Shown: positions 9,441 to 23,700 of the stretch, piece by piece
How positions within the stretch are numbered: the first letter of the stretch is position 1
How the letters are laid out: each line of letters begins with the position of its first letter
From: Takakia lepidozioides
Lineage: Eukaryota; Streptophyta; Takakiopsida; Takakiales; Takakiaceae
Length of the DNA stretch: 64,000 nt
Assembly (NCBI GenBank): GCA_030704615.1
Contig: CM060732.1
Span: 48,835,053 to 48,899,052 of the forward strand
Direction: 5' to 3'
Notes under the pieces: generated by a model
The model's database searches: none
What the model was told of the DNA's origin: nothing
Seen by the model: only the letters and a program-made list of their open reading frames with translations
Position numbers and translations under genes: made by a program

Positions 9441-10437
9441 TGCATGGCTGCTCTTAGTAGGAGTCCATGTCAGTTTTAGTCTAAATGAAATCCTTATCTG
9501 TTACATGCTAATCTACGGAGTAAACAGAGAATAAAAAACGACGGAAACTCGTGCAGTCCATGAGTTGGTTGAGGAACTGGGACGTACTTGATCTCCGACG
9601 GTCCCAAAGCGTTCAGAAGAAACAAAAGACACCGTAACCTGAGACAATTCCACCCCCGTACGCGTTCAAGACTTAGTTGGAGATAACCAGACAATGCCCG
9701 AGAACTCAGATACCCCGCGCTCCTTGCGAAGATTTGGAATCAAAACTTAGTAGTCGCTGATACTTATACAAGTGAGCTACATGGAAGTAAGACATCCACA
9801 TTGGATGAACATACGTATCATCTGTGGACAGTCTAAGAAAGGAGAGGTGAGCAGCACGTCGTCACTTTGATCACACACCATATCACAGGGACTAGAGTTG
9901 TTGGCCGAGGTAACGGCACCTGCACAGTGCGCTGCTTGCTCTCCTCTCGCGTACAAATTTATTGGATCTGCCTCACTCTTTCGTTCCTCACCTTCTGTAG
10001 ACCTCTTTTCTCCATGCAGCTTAGGCACTCACGAGCGTGCATGTGAGGAGGTCTTTGCAGGGTGCTCCCTTTCAACGTCAGGACGAGATGTTTGTAATAT
10101 CTCTCTTCCCTCCCGCCTGTATGAGTCCTGATCGTATCACATAGCCTTGAGGGTGCCGGGAAAGAAGTTCATTCAGACGTCCAGTTAGAACGCAGAGTCA
10201 TGTGCACATGTGCATGAATGAGTGCGGGAGAGAAAGAAAGAAAGAAAGAAAAGAAACAAGAGCTTCTAACGCATATAAACTCAATACCCTCATACCCTCG
10301 TGGACTTGCTTCAAGAAACAGGGTGCCCTGCCCAGGTCCATCACTTGTTCGCATAGCGGGCGGTCGATGCTGGGGCTGTGACTGATCTTCTTGAGGTTGA
10401 TAGCTATTTATCTCTCAAAAATTTGAATCGTCGTGTG
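9441..10437. other. No gene recognised
   Basis: Short overlapping frames only. There is a GAAA microsatellite at about 10233-10253. Probably the upstream region of the ankyrin gene; I see no supported promoter element. Confidence 0.4.
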
Positions 10438-10495
10438 ATGACGGAGGCTGCAGGAGGAGGAGGATGTGTTCGCCGACAAAATCATTGGCAGGACC

Positions 10496-13400
10496 ATGTG
10501 TGAGGCTGCCGAAGAGGGTAGTCTGGAAGAACTTCATCTAGCTATTGGGCGCAATGAAGAACTTAATTTCCAAGACCCTCTGAATGGCGATTCTGCATTG
10601 TAAGTTACAACATCATTTTCTTTTCCCCTAGCCTTTGTAGGTTTTCTAGGTTTTCTGCGTTGTAACTAACATCTTCATTTTCCTTTTCCCTAGCCTTTCT
10701 AGGTTTTCTTTTGCATTTGCATGTCTCGTTGTAGAACAGCCCGTTGCGACATGATGCTTGGGGGCGAATTGAGAGGTATATAGAGAAGGGTAGGGAGATA
10801 CAGTCCACCTCTGATGTGGTAGTGTAATTTACTGTGGGGGTTAGGATGAAAGCATTGAAGGGAGGCTTCAAAGAGATCGCCTGGATTTTGCTGGGCATTG
10901 GTATTGACGTGAAGTTGAAAGGCCTTTTCGGTGACACTGCTCTCCATTGGGCTGTAATATGTCTTCCCCACTACCTCCCACCTAATCCCCTCTTTCTGCT
11001 TGTTTAACTGATGAACCAGAATATCTGGCGGCAATATCCAACGCAGGCGTGCAGCAAATCTTCAATATAATTTCCTTCGTATACAGCTTCATGTAGACTT
11101 AATTACAGTTCCTAACAAACAAAGAATGAACATAAGGTCCGCTAGCAGAACCAGTTGGTACACCAAGTGGCCATAATGTTGCAAGCGCCCACATGCGCCT
11201 GTCTAGACCTTAGTTGACAGGGCTCCAAACTAGACCCATGCAGAGAAAGATGATCCTAAAGTGAAGTTTGATAACCCAGGTCTTTGTGTAATATGTACAC
11301 CCCGACAGAAAGCTAAACTAAGATTCCCCTTTCTCTTGATCTTTCTACTCAAAAGAAGCTGGGTGTTTACTGCAGAGTACACGAGGATTCGAGGATGTGG
11401 TAGTGGAGCTATTGAAAAGGGGGGCAGATATAAATGCAAAGGGGGAATTCTTAAACACTCCTTTGCATTTGGCGTGCAGTAATAACCAGGAAGGAGTCGT
11501 GTCTGTACTCCTGCAGGTATTAGGTGACCTTATTGCAGACTCTCTGCAATCAGTGACTGAAATCATTAGTGATTCTTTCGGACCTGATCAATTCTTGAAC
11601 ATCGTGTGGGAATGTATTAAGCACAGGAGGGGGCATCTGTGAGACTGCGCAATGAGTTTGGCAATGACCCCATGAAGATGTGTTCCAACCCCAAATTAAG
11701 AATGAAGGTGCGTAGCCATAGCAGGGATTATACAACCTTTCATTTGTTTGGATGGAATTCTAAACTTTTGGCTGAATCTCTGCGGCTTAAATGCCATTCG
11801 CTGCTCCCTCTTACACCCCCCTACGGCTAGGAAGCAGGACAGAGAAAATGTATGTCTCATATCGTTACTGAGGGCCTTGCAGCTTGCCAAAAACCCTGTT
11901 GGTTGCAGGGGAAGTTTTGTACTCAATTTCCATTTCTTTGACCTCAAAATCCATGCACTTCTTGGCTGGTAATTTTTTGTGATGTCTTGCTGTATGTACG
12001 CATTGTAGGTTAAAACTGTCTTTGATGAGGGGGATCGAGCCAGGCAAAAGATGAAAGCAGAGTTAGAAGAAGCGCTGAATGCCCAGAAATTGAAGGCTGC
12101 ATTGGAGAAGAGAAGAATAGAAGTAATTCTTTATCTTCTTCCAAGTGTGTTTTGGAAATATCCTTGGAAATTGTTGGCCCTCTCTTTCTTGTTTCATGCA
12201 ACCTCTTGTCCCATTGGCTATTTGAGCTTTCCTTAAGTATCTTTTCATTTCATTTCTCTGGGCTGATGTGTTTGGAAAGGCACTGGAGACAGCAATAGAC
12301 TGAAATTGTCACCCAGACAACAGGGGTTGCTTACAGAAGCTACATGGTCACAGCAAAAACATCTCTCAGTACACATCTCTCTTGTTTTTTATTCTTTATT
12401 CCTAGATTTTCTTAATCGAGGAAAGAGGGAAATGCACAATAGAAACCTCACACACCTAAAAACTCAGCTCACAACCTTGGCAAACCAAGCCAAGCTGACC
12501 CCAGCAGAACCAGTGTGCAGACAGACCAGGTGACGGTTGAACACTAAGTTTCTGTTAGAGAAAGCCATTTGTCAATTGATTTCATCAACCCAGCTCAGCT
12601 ATCCTTTATACAAATGAAGATCCACCAGGGACCAAGCTCTCTCAGCCCGTTCCAGGGTTCCTTTTGGCCTTGTCCTTGCAGTAGATCAAGTTTGCTGGGG
12701 AACATTGGCGGTCACAAAATTGAAGTCACAGTGGTGCCAGGGCAATGGACATGTAGCAGGGATCTCCACAGTTTCCAGGTTGTGGACCACATGTCCAAGT
12801 CAGTTGCCTTGTGCTTGCCTTTAGTAGCCCATCTCTCTCTCTCATCTTCATACTGGGTGGTGTGGATTTGGTGGTACTCCACTTACAAGAAGGGTCAGAA
12901 AATCAGGAAGTGTTGGAACAATGCCTGTTATCAAGCACCTCTTGCATTACCGTATGAAACAGGAGGAAGAGAATAAAAAGAGACAAGAGGAGGCATATTT
13001 AAAAGCTAAAAGGGATGAAGTTGTAGCAGAAGAGGTAAACCTTTTGCATGACACCTTCATTCTAGATCTCTTACACACCAGTCCAAAACCCCTGATTACA
13101 CAATTGCAATCTCTGACCCTCAAACCCTCATCTTGAAAACTAACAGCAAGAAGCTGCTGTCGAAAGATACAAACATTAGTCACTCATATTTTGTCCATCA
13201 TATTCCATGCAACACTCTGTTTGACATCGTCTTAATTCAACGTTAAGCTAAAGACCAAGAGGGTCTCTCTGACCTGGATAGTTTCAAAGCTTCTCACAGC
13301 GAAGAGTTTTCTTGTTGCTTCACAACCGCAGTTTCAATAGGTAATGCAATATCCTTAATCAAACCTTCTCCGCCCTGCACTGCCTATCATGATCAGGCCT

Positions 13401-14193
13401 GATGGGCAGATTGGATGTCTTTCTCTCCACTAGTCTTACAAGTACATTCTCTACTGGCCCAAGTAGGAAAGCTCTCACAAGAAAGAAAGAAAGAACCTCA
13501 GGGGGGCCGATTGTCTTGAGTTGAAACCTGAGAGACGGTTGAACGATGGCGTCTTCACTCCTGAAAGTCCATACACTTGTCCTGTGTCCCAGGCAGGGCC
13601 CCGCATTTTCCAAGATATTTAGATCTCAGTTTCTTTGAGTCCCGGCCATAGAAAAGTGCACAAGCTTCCTCGAAGTCATCAAAAGGATGTTTTATACTGT
13701 TAATTGATTTGTATCTACTTTAACAATGTTCCATTTAAGATTCCATTTAAGCCCGAAAGGTTTTGTGACAGCACAGAAGAGGATAGAAGATGAAGATGCA
13801 GCCAGAGTGCAAGCCCGACTTGACGAGATTCAGCGATTGGTACTTCCCATCTTGATACCGTGTTACATTTGTCATTCTTAATACTAACCAACGGTTCTGC
13901 TCCCCTTCCTAACCTCTACTTCAGACACTCTTCACATCTCTCCATCCCCTGTGGCTTTTCTCTTTCTGTAATGAAAAGCCCCTGTCACACTTGCAGTAGT
14001 TTCCATGTATTTTGCAGCAAAGAATGCAAGGAATCCTGGCCCCATTGGTAGTTGCATCTGTCACTTAATTTTGTGGGGGTGAATATGGATCACACAGGAA
14101 CATGAGCGGATTGCAGCAGAGTTGTTCGAAATAGAGGAGAAGAAAAGGTTGAAGAAGTTAGCGAAAAAGGAGAAAAAGAAAAAGAAAAAGTGA
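10496..14193 (+). CDS. Ankyrin-repeat protein with basic coiled-coil tail
   Basis: Eight-exon model: 10496-10599, 10845-10953, 11376-11516, 11627-11707, 12009-12122, 12963-13034, 13777-13839, 14098-14193 (780 nt, 259 aa). All junctions are GT-AG and keep phase. Residues about 1-140 form three to four ankyrin repeats: LEELHLAIGRN; IDVKLKGLFGDTALHWA; VVELLKRGADINAKGEFLNT with PLHLACSNNQEGVV; and EGASVRLRNEFGNDPM. From about residue 145 it is highly charged and helical (ARQKMKAELEEALNAQKLKA and similar), ending in a run of lysines. Ankyrin repeats bind proteins; the partner and pathway are unknown. The ATG at 10496 is the first in frame, but GCTGCAG at 10453 could be an acceptor, so an upstream exon is possible. 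It converges on the minus-strand gene ending at 15650. Confidence 0.75.
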
Positions 14194-15649
14194 TTGTATG
14201 GATGCATATCAATGTCTCAGAGACTGCCATTGCATTTCTACACTGCCGGAAAGTGAGTATTGAATTTGGAGAGAATTCGTGGCTGTTATTTACGCTGGCT
14301 TCAGCTACAGTCATCTCTCTCTCTCTCGAGAATAGTCCATCATCGTCATTGAAGCAACCCTACAGCTTGCAAGGTCTTGGGGTTTTTTGCTTCCATTTAA
14401 ACTGAAGTCTCACTTACAAACCCCAAAACCCTCTGCAACAGCCCAAAATCCCGTGTCTTGCAGTTTACAAAGGGTTCAACAACCAAGCAGAGACAATTTG
14501 CTGCATTGTTTTATGTTAATTTCTCTCTTGCCGAAACCCTCCTGGAGCAGAAGATAAACTTTTGACAGAATGATCGGCTATGCAACTTCAGACAAGCTTA
14601 AAGGTTTAAAGGGGGTTTGTAATTGTATCATGGGCATGGAATAACTCACAGTTGACGAAGGCATTGAATCAAAGGCCAAATGGATTTCACCAGCACTTGT
14701 CACCCCTCTGACTGATAAGTCCAACAACGCACTCAAAGCTCAAGTGCCTGATGTAAGCTCCAGTCATCAATCACATTTCCATTCAGAACCATCTTCGGGA
14801 AATTTTCGGCATCCCACATGGTCACAATTTCACATCACTACCCTGGAAACCATCCAAGATTTCAGATGATGCTAAGCTTCTGGTTGCCCATTCGCTACTG
14901 GTCAAGCAGCTAGCTCCATGCTTGTAGTAGCAATGTGCTGCTACAAGCACATTGCTACTACAGTCACAAAGGGTTTTGGGGGGTTTAAGCGGCAATGGAA
15001 ACATACTTTCGCCAGATAAGTATGCCACATAGTATGTGCATCATATGCCTGTCATTATAAATTTCTTTACCCATTGAGCTGAGAAACAGTCCTTCTGGGC
15101 GTCAGTGTATTGTTCTTTTAGTCTATCACAATCATCCAAAAATGCCGTTGTGAATTGACTGTTTCCAAAAACAGTGAAAAAGTGATCACTTATACATAAA
15201 TACCAAACCATCACTGGAATCAGGCCCACGCTGCCTGCTTATACATGAGTGCCCCTCATCAAGTTGTCACTCGTTCCTGCATCATTGTTCTTGGTGCTGC
15301 ACTGGAAAACAACCTGTTAAAGCCCATCACCCATTGCTGAAATATGGCCAGACTTGCCTGATTGCAAGTGAGTTAATCCATGCACCCCTGCAGATGATAT
15401 GTTGGCAGGTGCCAAGGAACTCCACACACTTAGCAATGGGAACTATGCTGCAGTAATTACAGATTTGTAATTTAGGACAAAATGTGCATGTACATGCAAC
15501 AGCAAGGAGTGAGGAGTGAGGTAGGCCTTTTCAGCAGATCGTCTAAGCAGGGAAAGAATGTATGCTCTACCAGAATAGGGCAAGCATCACTTGATACATA
15601 ATTGACATAGTACACAGCATTTCTGCTGAATTGAATGTAGGTTGAAAGC
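14194..15649. other. Intergenic region between convergent genes
   Basis: No supported gene. It holds the 3' flanks of the ankyrin gene and of the minus-strand gene ending at 15650, and a hairpin at 14923-14962. Confidence 0.5.
14923..14962. repeat. Perfect 16-bp hairpin
   Basis: TGTAGTAGCAATGTGC (14923-14938) is exactly complementary to 14947-14962, with an 8-nt loop. Isolated; no flanking duplication seen. Confidence 0.8.
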
Positions 15650-18600
15650 TTAAGCCTTCAGTAAGTCTCCCAGTTGTGTGCCGAAGTTGTTGGACATGAT
15701 GGAGGCTGCGAATTCTGCGAATGCTGGCTCTGTCTCCTTGGTTTCCTGTAAGGTGAACCCACTGCACACCATATACAGTAATGAACTATTCAAGTCAGTG
15801 AATTTTGTACCCTTTCTATAAGTTACGATTGTGAATACTACTCGCCAATTGTAGTGAACTTGTTGCATGCTCTGGGCTACTATTGCATAATTGCCCAAAA
15901 TCAAGCAAGCCATATACCTGTTGATGACCAGCTGGGGTAAAGCTCAAGGTTACAAGTCCACACAAGAATGTCACAGCCAGCATGGGTTAGGATCTGGTGG
16001 CAAGGACTACCTATGACTGCAAGGCTCAAGCACATGGATCAAATGAAAACAATGGTACTTGTGGTGAACCATGTCAAATGCAAGATGGCATGGGTTAGGC
16101 AAAAGAAGCATGGGTGCTGGAGCAGAAAAGTCCATTTCCTTATGGCACTGAGCTTGCATCAAATTAATTTGCTGTGAAACAATTCACATTCATTGGTTAA
16201 GGATAATCCGACAACAGCAACTGACACAATCAATTAGGTGCCAAAGAAGACTGCCTGAACTGAAATGAAATGGAAAGGAGGTGCCAGAGAAATAGGTATA
16301 GAAAAGCTTGGTGAAGTTAGAGCTTACAAGCTTGGTACCCTCCAGACTGAGAGCGCCATCCATGGTGAGAAAGATTTTCATCCAGCTATCCATCTGCACC
16401 TCTTGGTGCTTCCCATCCTCAACCTTACGGTTACCAGCTGCTGGACAACATACAGAACTGGGTCCAGCAGTTGTATAGGGCGGGTGTGAATATAGCAAAG
16501 GTGCATCAAGATTTAGGTCCCCTGACGCAATCACACTGCGCACTCTGCGCCTGCTTCGCTTGAGTGCTGCATCCCGACCAGGAAGAGCACATTTCTTCTT
16601 TAGAGACTGAACAATCTAGAAGTACACATACTTCATAGAGAATCCAGGAAGCTACATGTCTAAGAAAGTTCACATGTTACCCTGTGTGATGTTTGGATCA
16701 CAAATGATTACCCCAAATCCAGGAAGAATTACAGAATTATGCCTTCAATGTAAGTTCTCATTCATATGCCTAGCATCTGCACATTAGGTACCATCTTTAA
16801 TGGAAGTCTATTTGACTAGAAATAACAACTATGAGACTACTTGATGCGCTTCCTCCATGCATCTGGACTTCCTCCATGCAACTAAGTGGAATGGCCCAGC
16901 TTCTAGCCATTGTTTGAGAGATTCCTGCAGTTTGTAAATGTGGGCTTTGGTTCTCCTCTGTTTCTACTTGAGGCATGTGGGATTATGTGAGGTCAATTGC
17001 TAGTCCTACAGGGTGATGGACAGTCCATATGTCTTACAGAAGAGACTGGATCATGATCCATGTTCATAAGAGACAGATGAGGAGTTGGGTAAGAAGGATA
17101 ATTTACCAGAAAGACGCCCCTTCACATCCAGTCTGAGAAGCTCCAACCAGCGAGTAACCACACTCACAGCTGCATCCCACCAGTTGATTGTTTATTCCTC
17201 TACATGTATAAAATCATCTCCTTTCAATTTTCCCTCTCTTTCTTTCTTCTTAGCTTTCCGTGGACATTATAAAGCACCATTTCATTTCATTTCATTTCTC
17301 CTTTTGTCACATAAGCTCTTCGAGCTTTCTGCGGACGTTATAAGGTTCCCATTTCATTTCATTTCCCTCTCTAAAGATGTGGGAGATTGCGACTGAAAAA
17401 CATAATTTTTTTCACTGTCCTCTCTACTTCTGAGATCCGTAGTCAATACTTTTAGTCAGTTCCGGTACAGCCAACCCCTGGCTGCTTGGCAGTATCCCAC
17501 CATCATCACTTTGAGCTTCAGTGGACATTTTTCCTCTTCCCCAAGATACATATATTGCTCTCTAGTGAGGAATAGGAGACCTCTGAACTACAAAGTTTAT
17601 TTCCGTGGCAGATGTAAAGGAACAGTTCACACATACCTGTGACAGATACCCACAATTTGGATGCATCCAACTGCAACGCATCATCTTCAAGCAGGGAACA
17701 ATCAGGAGGGGTCTCCTCATTTATTATTGGGAACTGGGAGTTATCCTTCAACTCAACCCCACTTCCTTCACACGGATTCCTCTTGCATAAAGTTGCCTCG
17801 GCGTCCTCGTTCATCATGCAACTTGCTCCGTCGCTACTACCATATTTCAAAGGACATTTTGTATCACTGTTGTCTCTCTTGACAATCGCCTCTGCAAGTT
17901 GAGCGACCATATGAAAGCAACGATGCATATTCTGGCTGCAGGCGTGCAGTCCTGCCGCTTGAAGATTCCCAACCCCACCATCCATCCTCTCTGTTTTCCC
18001 CACAGTTATGCTATGATCAAACCCTTTGACAGAGAACTGGGGAAACACATCAGTTCTCTGGTCACGGCTCCCTGCACTCACAAGCCCCTCCTCACCAGAG
18101 CAGTGAGATTGTTGTAGCCCATGCAGTTCCATCCCTTCTACATTTTGCATGGCTGGTGACCCCTGGTGGGCGTCCCTCTTGTGCGGTGATTTCGTCCGAA
18201 GTTCTGGAACATTTTGAGAATTGAAACCTTGCTGTTTCTCGTATGACTGGCTGCCCAGGACAGCACCGAGGACAGCACAAACCTGCTTCCGTGTGCGCAT
18301 TGGTTGTCTCATGATGCCTGGCTTGAGATCCCCCAGAATTCCGCTTGCCTCCACTAATCGCAGATACTTGTTGCCCTGCTTTGTTTCCTTGCACTTCTGT
18401 TTCGTAGTCCTCTTAAGGCGCTTCTGCAGTGGTGGCAGCGGGGGAATGGAACCTGCCACATATCCGAGCAGGGCAACATAGACCTTCCAATTGAGGTGCT
18501 GACTCTTAAAAAATCAAGATGAATACCAAGAGCACGAAAGGGCCAAAATGGACTACACTCAGACTTTCCGCAACAAAGTGGTGGCCACCCAGAGATACAG

Positions 18601-19100
18601 ACGCATGTTCAATGTTAGCAGAGATAACATGGCTATCCCATCTTTCTTTTTTGGCCATTACACCTGTAAGCAAAACCAATGCGCGTGCTAGAACAAGGAG
18701 GGACGGGAGTACCATCAGCAGAATAGCCAAGAACCTTGCGCTTGCTTCCCGGACTGAGCGGTGAGATTCCTGAGGTAATATACCAGCTTCCACTTCGCTT
18801 GTTCTCCTTGCTCCCATCTTCTATTATGACTCTTGCGGCAGAGGTTGGAAGTGGTATTGTCGGGGCTATGCGCTTTTTAGGAGGAGGTAGAATCTTCTTG
18901 GTTAGTGCGGGCCACGATTGATGGACAATTCTTGAATCTGCACTGGGATTCTCGTCGAAGCTTGGAGGGAATTGCATGCGTGGTGCATCCACACACTCCT
19001 CCATCCGCTCGGCACCCGCGCTCTTGCATGATAGACCGTCCTCTTTGAACTTGATAGACTTGTACAAGGAAAAAGCAGATCCATTGGAGCCGGGGCTCAT
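15650..19100 (-). CDS. Unknown multi-exon protein (564 aa model)
   Basis: Minus-strand model with exons 19100-18664, 18502-17650, 16606-16339, 15942-15918 and 15761-15650 (1695 nt). Phases agree at all joins, but the 18502 acceptor (AAGAG) and the 17650 donor (GTATCT) are weak and the 25-nt fourth exon is inferred from phase. Exon 1 is Pro/Ser-rich (KKILPPPKKRIAPTIPLP). Exon 2 begins WKVYVALLGYVAGSIPPLPP, then a basic stretch and KYLRLVEASGILGDLKPGIM, and ends acidic. Exon 3 has RDAALKRSRRRVRSVIASGD, suggestive of a nuclear signal. The last exon ends GTQLGDLLKA. I do not recognise a family. The start is the first ATG in frame. Confidence 0.5.
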
Positions 19101-20750
19101 CGTAGTGCCCACCAAGCATTCAAAAAGAGAAAATTCCTAGTGAAACACTATTCCTGCATTTTGTGTCAGCTCATACTGCTCTCCCCCAGTCCCTTTTGCG
19201 GGACTTGTTGCTGACCCCTACGGCTATGATCTGGGCTCTGATCTGGTTGTGAGAAAGGGAGGATCACAAAACGCATTGCAAATTTCAAGGCAAGCTGGTA
19301 GGGAGCCCTGACTAACTTAAAAACTTGCAAGGAGTTTTAGTCAATCTACAACCGGATGCTCCTTTGCACATACAGACAGAAGTAGAATGGGAAAAAATCA
19401 AAACACAGGTTATGCAAAGCAAGAAGCACTGTCAATTCTGGCAATCAAGGTAAGTATGGCGGCATGAGAGTGACGCGTAGGAGCAGGGCAGCACTGGAGA
19501 TGGCGGTAGACTTCTGTTGCCGATTTTGAACTCTCATTGTTCCGCATCGGGAAAGCAGGGCCGTCGATGTAGGATCCGTTCAAAGTTTGAATATGGCAGT
19601 GACCGTTGGCCTACGTTTGAACGTTCATCTCACTGTGAAGGGAAAACAGTATAGAACCCCACCATTGCAACAGAACAGAGGGAGAATGATTCAGGGTTGT
19701 TTCTGAATACACAAATCCTCAAGTGTTGTGCTCATGGCCATGCTCCTGATGCATTCGTGCTGAGAAATCTCCACTCTTAGGGAACTGATCTGAAGCCAGC
19801 ATCATGAGAAAGCAGTTGGATAGTTTTTTTAATTAATTGCTGGGCTGGTTCAAAGGCTGGTTGTTTTGGGAGATACTTAGTTCTTTGTATGAGAGAAATT
19901 GTCACTCAATCCACAGCCTTCACAGCCAAGGAGAGGGTAAAGAGAAAAAATTCTTCCTTCAAGACACGGATAGCAGAAGTGGCTCACTTTGCTTCTTTAG
20001 ACCTTGGACTCTTAAGAGCGTCTTGTAGCAGGTAGCAGGTTTGATGTAGCTAGCTGTCCACCATAGCCAGTGCTCAAGAGACTTTTCTGAACCACCTCCA
20101 CTGGAACATTATATCTACATAACTACACTGCATGTCCAGCAAATACCTCCAAATCAATACCTTGTTGGTACACAGAAACAATTTTAGTTGCAGCAAACTC
20201 CAGCTATACCTGAGCTCTCTTACCCAAGGAGCCTTTTTCAAATACAGCAAGTCTAGTTGAAGATATCACCTGCTATGACAGCCATGTAACACTTAAAAGA
20301 CACTTGAGGAGAGAAACATCAACTGTCTCTTGTGAACACCATTTATAGGAACAACATGGCTCCCTATAACCTGCATTGTGACAGCCGGATTCTGGCCTTG
20401 GTGCTGAAGCCCTGCTGTTTACACCTAAAGATCATCCTTCTCAAACAGTGTTGTTTCCATTTGCATGGTACAGGCTAGTTGTTTGTCCAAATTCAAGGAA
20501 CCCTCTTGGGCGACAGACAAATATATGCACATCTCAATGAAGGGTTTGTCCTAAAAGTATGCCAAAATGTGGCACTGAATGTCTCACCATCTACACTGCA
20601 GGTATTACCTCATCTGCAAAAATATTACCGCTCGTTACAGAGCGTTGCTCCGATCAACACGGGGGCTGTAAAAATGTGCTGCTGGCTATAATACACAAGA
20701 CAAATTCATTATGAATTGTCTCTTGCAGCCTCACAGCCTAGTCAGGCGAG
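19101..20750. other. Intergenic region
   Basis: Upstream of the unknown minus-strand gene and downstream of the GT14 gene. Only short, unsupported frames; no repeat or RNA gene recognised. Confidence 0.4.
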
Positions 20751-23700
20751 TCAGTGGCGCAGTATCCGATCCTCGTAAGCAGCTACCTGGTCAAGAAGCC
20801 GATAGCCTGCCCCTCGTGTAAACTTTCTCGCAAATAAGTAGCAGGGGCATGCCTCCCCATTCGCACTGCACCATTCTATTCGCAACTCTGTCTCATAGTT
20901 GATGCTGTATATGCCCTGCCAACATCATCCCCTCCATCAGTCATGCGCTCTGAGAGAAATTTACACGGTCATTTTCTTCTTTATATCGGAGCGTAATTAC
21001 AGCACTTACATAGACAGATTCACAGAGCCTTGGAGAAGTGAAATCCCTTAGGACACAGATTGGCATATGAGATTACAGCATCTGTTGTAATGATAGCCTC
21101 ACAACTCATAAGCACATTTCATCTATCAAGATAACTGACTGCAACTTGAGAAACTTTGTCCTACACCAAGGCAGGATGACCTGAATGTCTTTAATGGTCT
21201 TCAGAGTGGCATTATTGACATTGAAGGTGACAGGATGCCATCCTTCCCGATCTTCACCCTTCTCAAAATTCTTCCACTGACTATAGGTCACTGTCCGTCT
21301 TTCTATTTCTGCCTCCATGTCCTCCATCTGTATCCACCAACACTCCCGGTCACACCCAGTTTTTTTGAGTGCTTTGAAACCTAAGAAGTATCCCTTCCTT
21401 CTTTCAGGAGAGTGACTTCTGGGGATGGTGAAAGTCGTTGTCAGCAGTTTGAAGCTTAATGTATCAATGTCAGTGGTTGAAGAGAATCTTTTGTACTCAA
21501 CAAACAAGCAAAAATTACTGGACATGCTTCTCCACTGAATCAGAATCACTCCCCAACATATTGATAGCTATCAAAACAAATGTCCAAGGAAAGCAGTTTT
21601 GAAACGGTTTCAGGCAACAGGCTGGATGAGGCTCATCCAGGACATGCCACCCAGCAATAGCTGATGACAACCCAGTCTTGAGGAGCTGGCATTGACAGCA
21701 TACTAACAACACGAAGTTGCTTCATCTAGTTCATTTAGCCCAGCATGAAATGTGGCTGTAGTTGCGCTGTAAGTCACAACGTTGAGGCGAAGTCTGTGCA
21801 TGTGTGTCTCTGTGAGGTGTGAGAGTGGGAAAGTGGGAGTACTCACTGCTAAGAGAGTCTGTATGTAATGCTCATCAGGAATACAGTTGTGTTCATCCTC
21901 AGTCTTGTTGTTCACATTCTGACACAGGCAACACTGGTCATCAGCTGACTGCACATTCCCCAACGCCGCCTTATTCTGCACATCTATTTGACTGGACAAA
22001 GTGTGCATAACCACATATGACTATCATCTTCATGTACAGAGGCAGACGCAGACTGCATTATGTGCACAACTAGGCCAAATTGACCAAAACGGGCAGAGAC
22101 AGACAAACAGTGATAATAAAAGGAGAACCTACAGTTTCTGGCTGATCTGCCAGAAATCAGACTGTATAACTCTTAAGCAGACTTGGGGAGGCTATGGGTT
22201 TGAGATCTCTGACTATCCTCCTAAGTGCATGGAATTCATCCAGTTCCCCAATTTGAAAAGTTCACCAGTATGCTCAACTCAAGCTCTCTACTAGTTTCTT
22301 GAGATTACTGCCGGATTCCAAAACTCCAGCAATGGGATTCCTTTGCATAGCCCATCAGTCTCACATGCTGGTGGGGTGGGGTGGGGTGGTCTGGGGGAAT
22401 TGGAAAAAATGCTTGCCACCTCAAAAATTGCTTTTTCAATGAAATAAAAGGGCTGGTCAAAATGATTGAGGCAGCAGACGGGCTCACCGGCGCCTGTTGA
22501 CTCTCAGATTCTGGCCTGACCACCTTCTTCTGCATCCATTTATGCATGCCAGATCCTGTCAATCTCTGCCCTGCCACAAATATGCTAATACACATACACA
22601 ACAAGAGCCGGCTATAGCCATGAAATTGGATTGGAATCCAGGTTTCTGATTGCTTGAGTTTACTTCATTTGTCAAGGCAATCGACATACTCAGCAAACAA
22701 AAGTGGCACAATGCAAATAAACAAAGGCAGCACTGGAGCGCAGAAACTGCATACCTTGCAGTACTGCTGAAAGACAGGGAAAACAGTTGAATCCTCCACA
22801 ATTGCTTCCGCATGGTTCCGCATCAAAACAAACCACTACCCATACCATCCATCCCTCCATATCAGACAAACAAACCAAGTAATGTAGCCTACCCATTTGC
22901 TTCTGATTGACTTACTTCCCTTCTAGCCTCACGTTCCTCCATGTAGCACAAATAAACCACCAGGCTCAAGCAGGAGGACAACTTGAGGGAATTAGATAGC
23001 AGAAAACAGACATTAACGCTTGCCACATACAAGTGAGTACCTGAGATCCTTTGCGCCATTTCTCATGTGGAATTACGAGTGCCATTTCCGGATTATACTG
23101 TGTATCTTCCCAGTCCACAAAACTATCCAGCCCAGCATCCCAGCTTCGCTATATCACTATATACCATAGGTCATCTCAATCAACTAAACCATCTCTACAG
23201 ACCCAATTCTTTACAATATGTCATTTAAATCCTCTCACTATTTGGCAAACAACAGAAACTAAAGTATGCCTGAGCGAGGGGTACAACTGAGACGACATAC
23301 CTGTCCAAGAAGCTCCTGCGGGATGACAGGAGATAGTCATAGATGAAGCGGAAGTTGTAAAGAGGGATGCAGCTGTACCACCCCAAGTTTCCTACCCATT
23401 AGGCATAACATGGGAGCCTGTCTCTATTGGTATCCACAGATACAGGTTGGCCTACAAACATCCAAAGAGCTACTCCAGCTATTGAAACTCTACTCCACAG
23501 ACATTTACCTGTCAGACAGAAGAACGAGGCGCTGATTGAGGGGATCTTGAAGGGCTTGACTTAGGAGCAGCCGCTCTGCTTGAATCATGCTGACCTCCCC
23601 CCATTCCACCTGCAAGGGCTCCCCCATCCCCGAGTTACCCAACTAAAAATGCTCTTTAATGACACTCTAGCATCCAAACCACTTTTCTATTTGTTGGACT

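Noticed and set aside
22870-22985. Alternative GT14 exon (LVVYLCYMEEREARRE-type frame before a GTAAGT)
   Set aside because: The frame starting at 22835 with WFVLMRNHAEAIVEDS matches the family directly and keeps phase, so the upstream stretch is intron.
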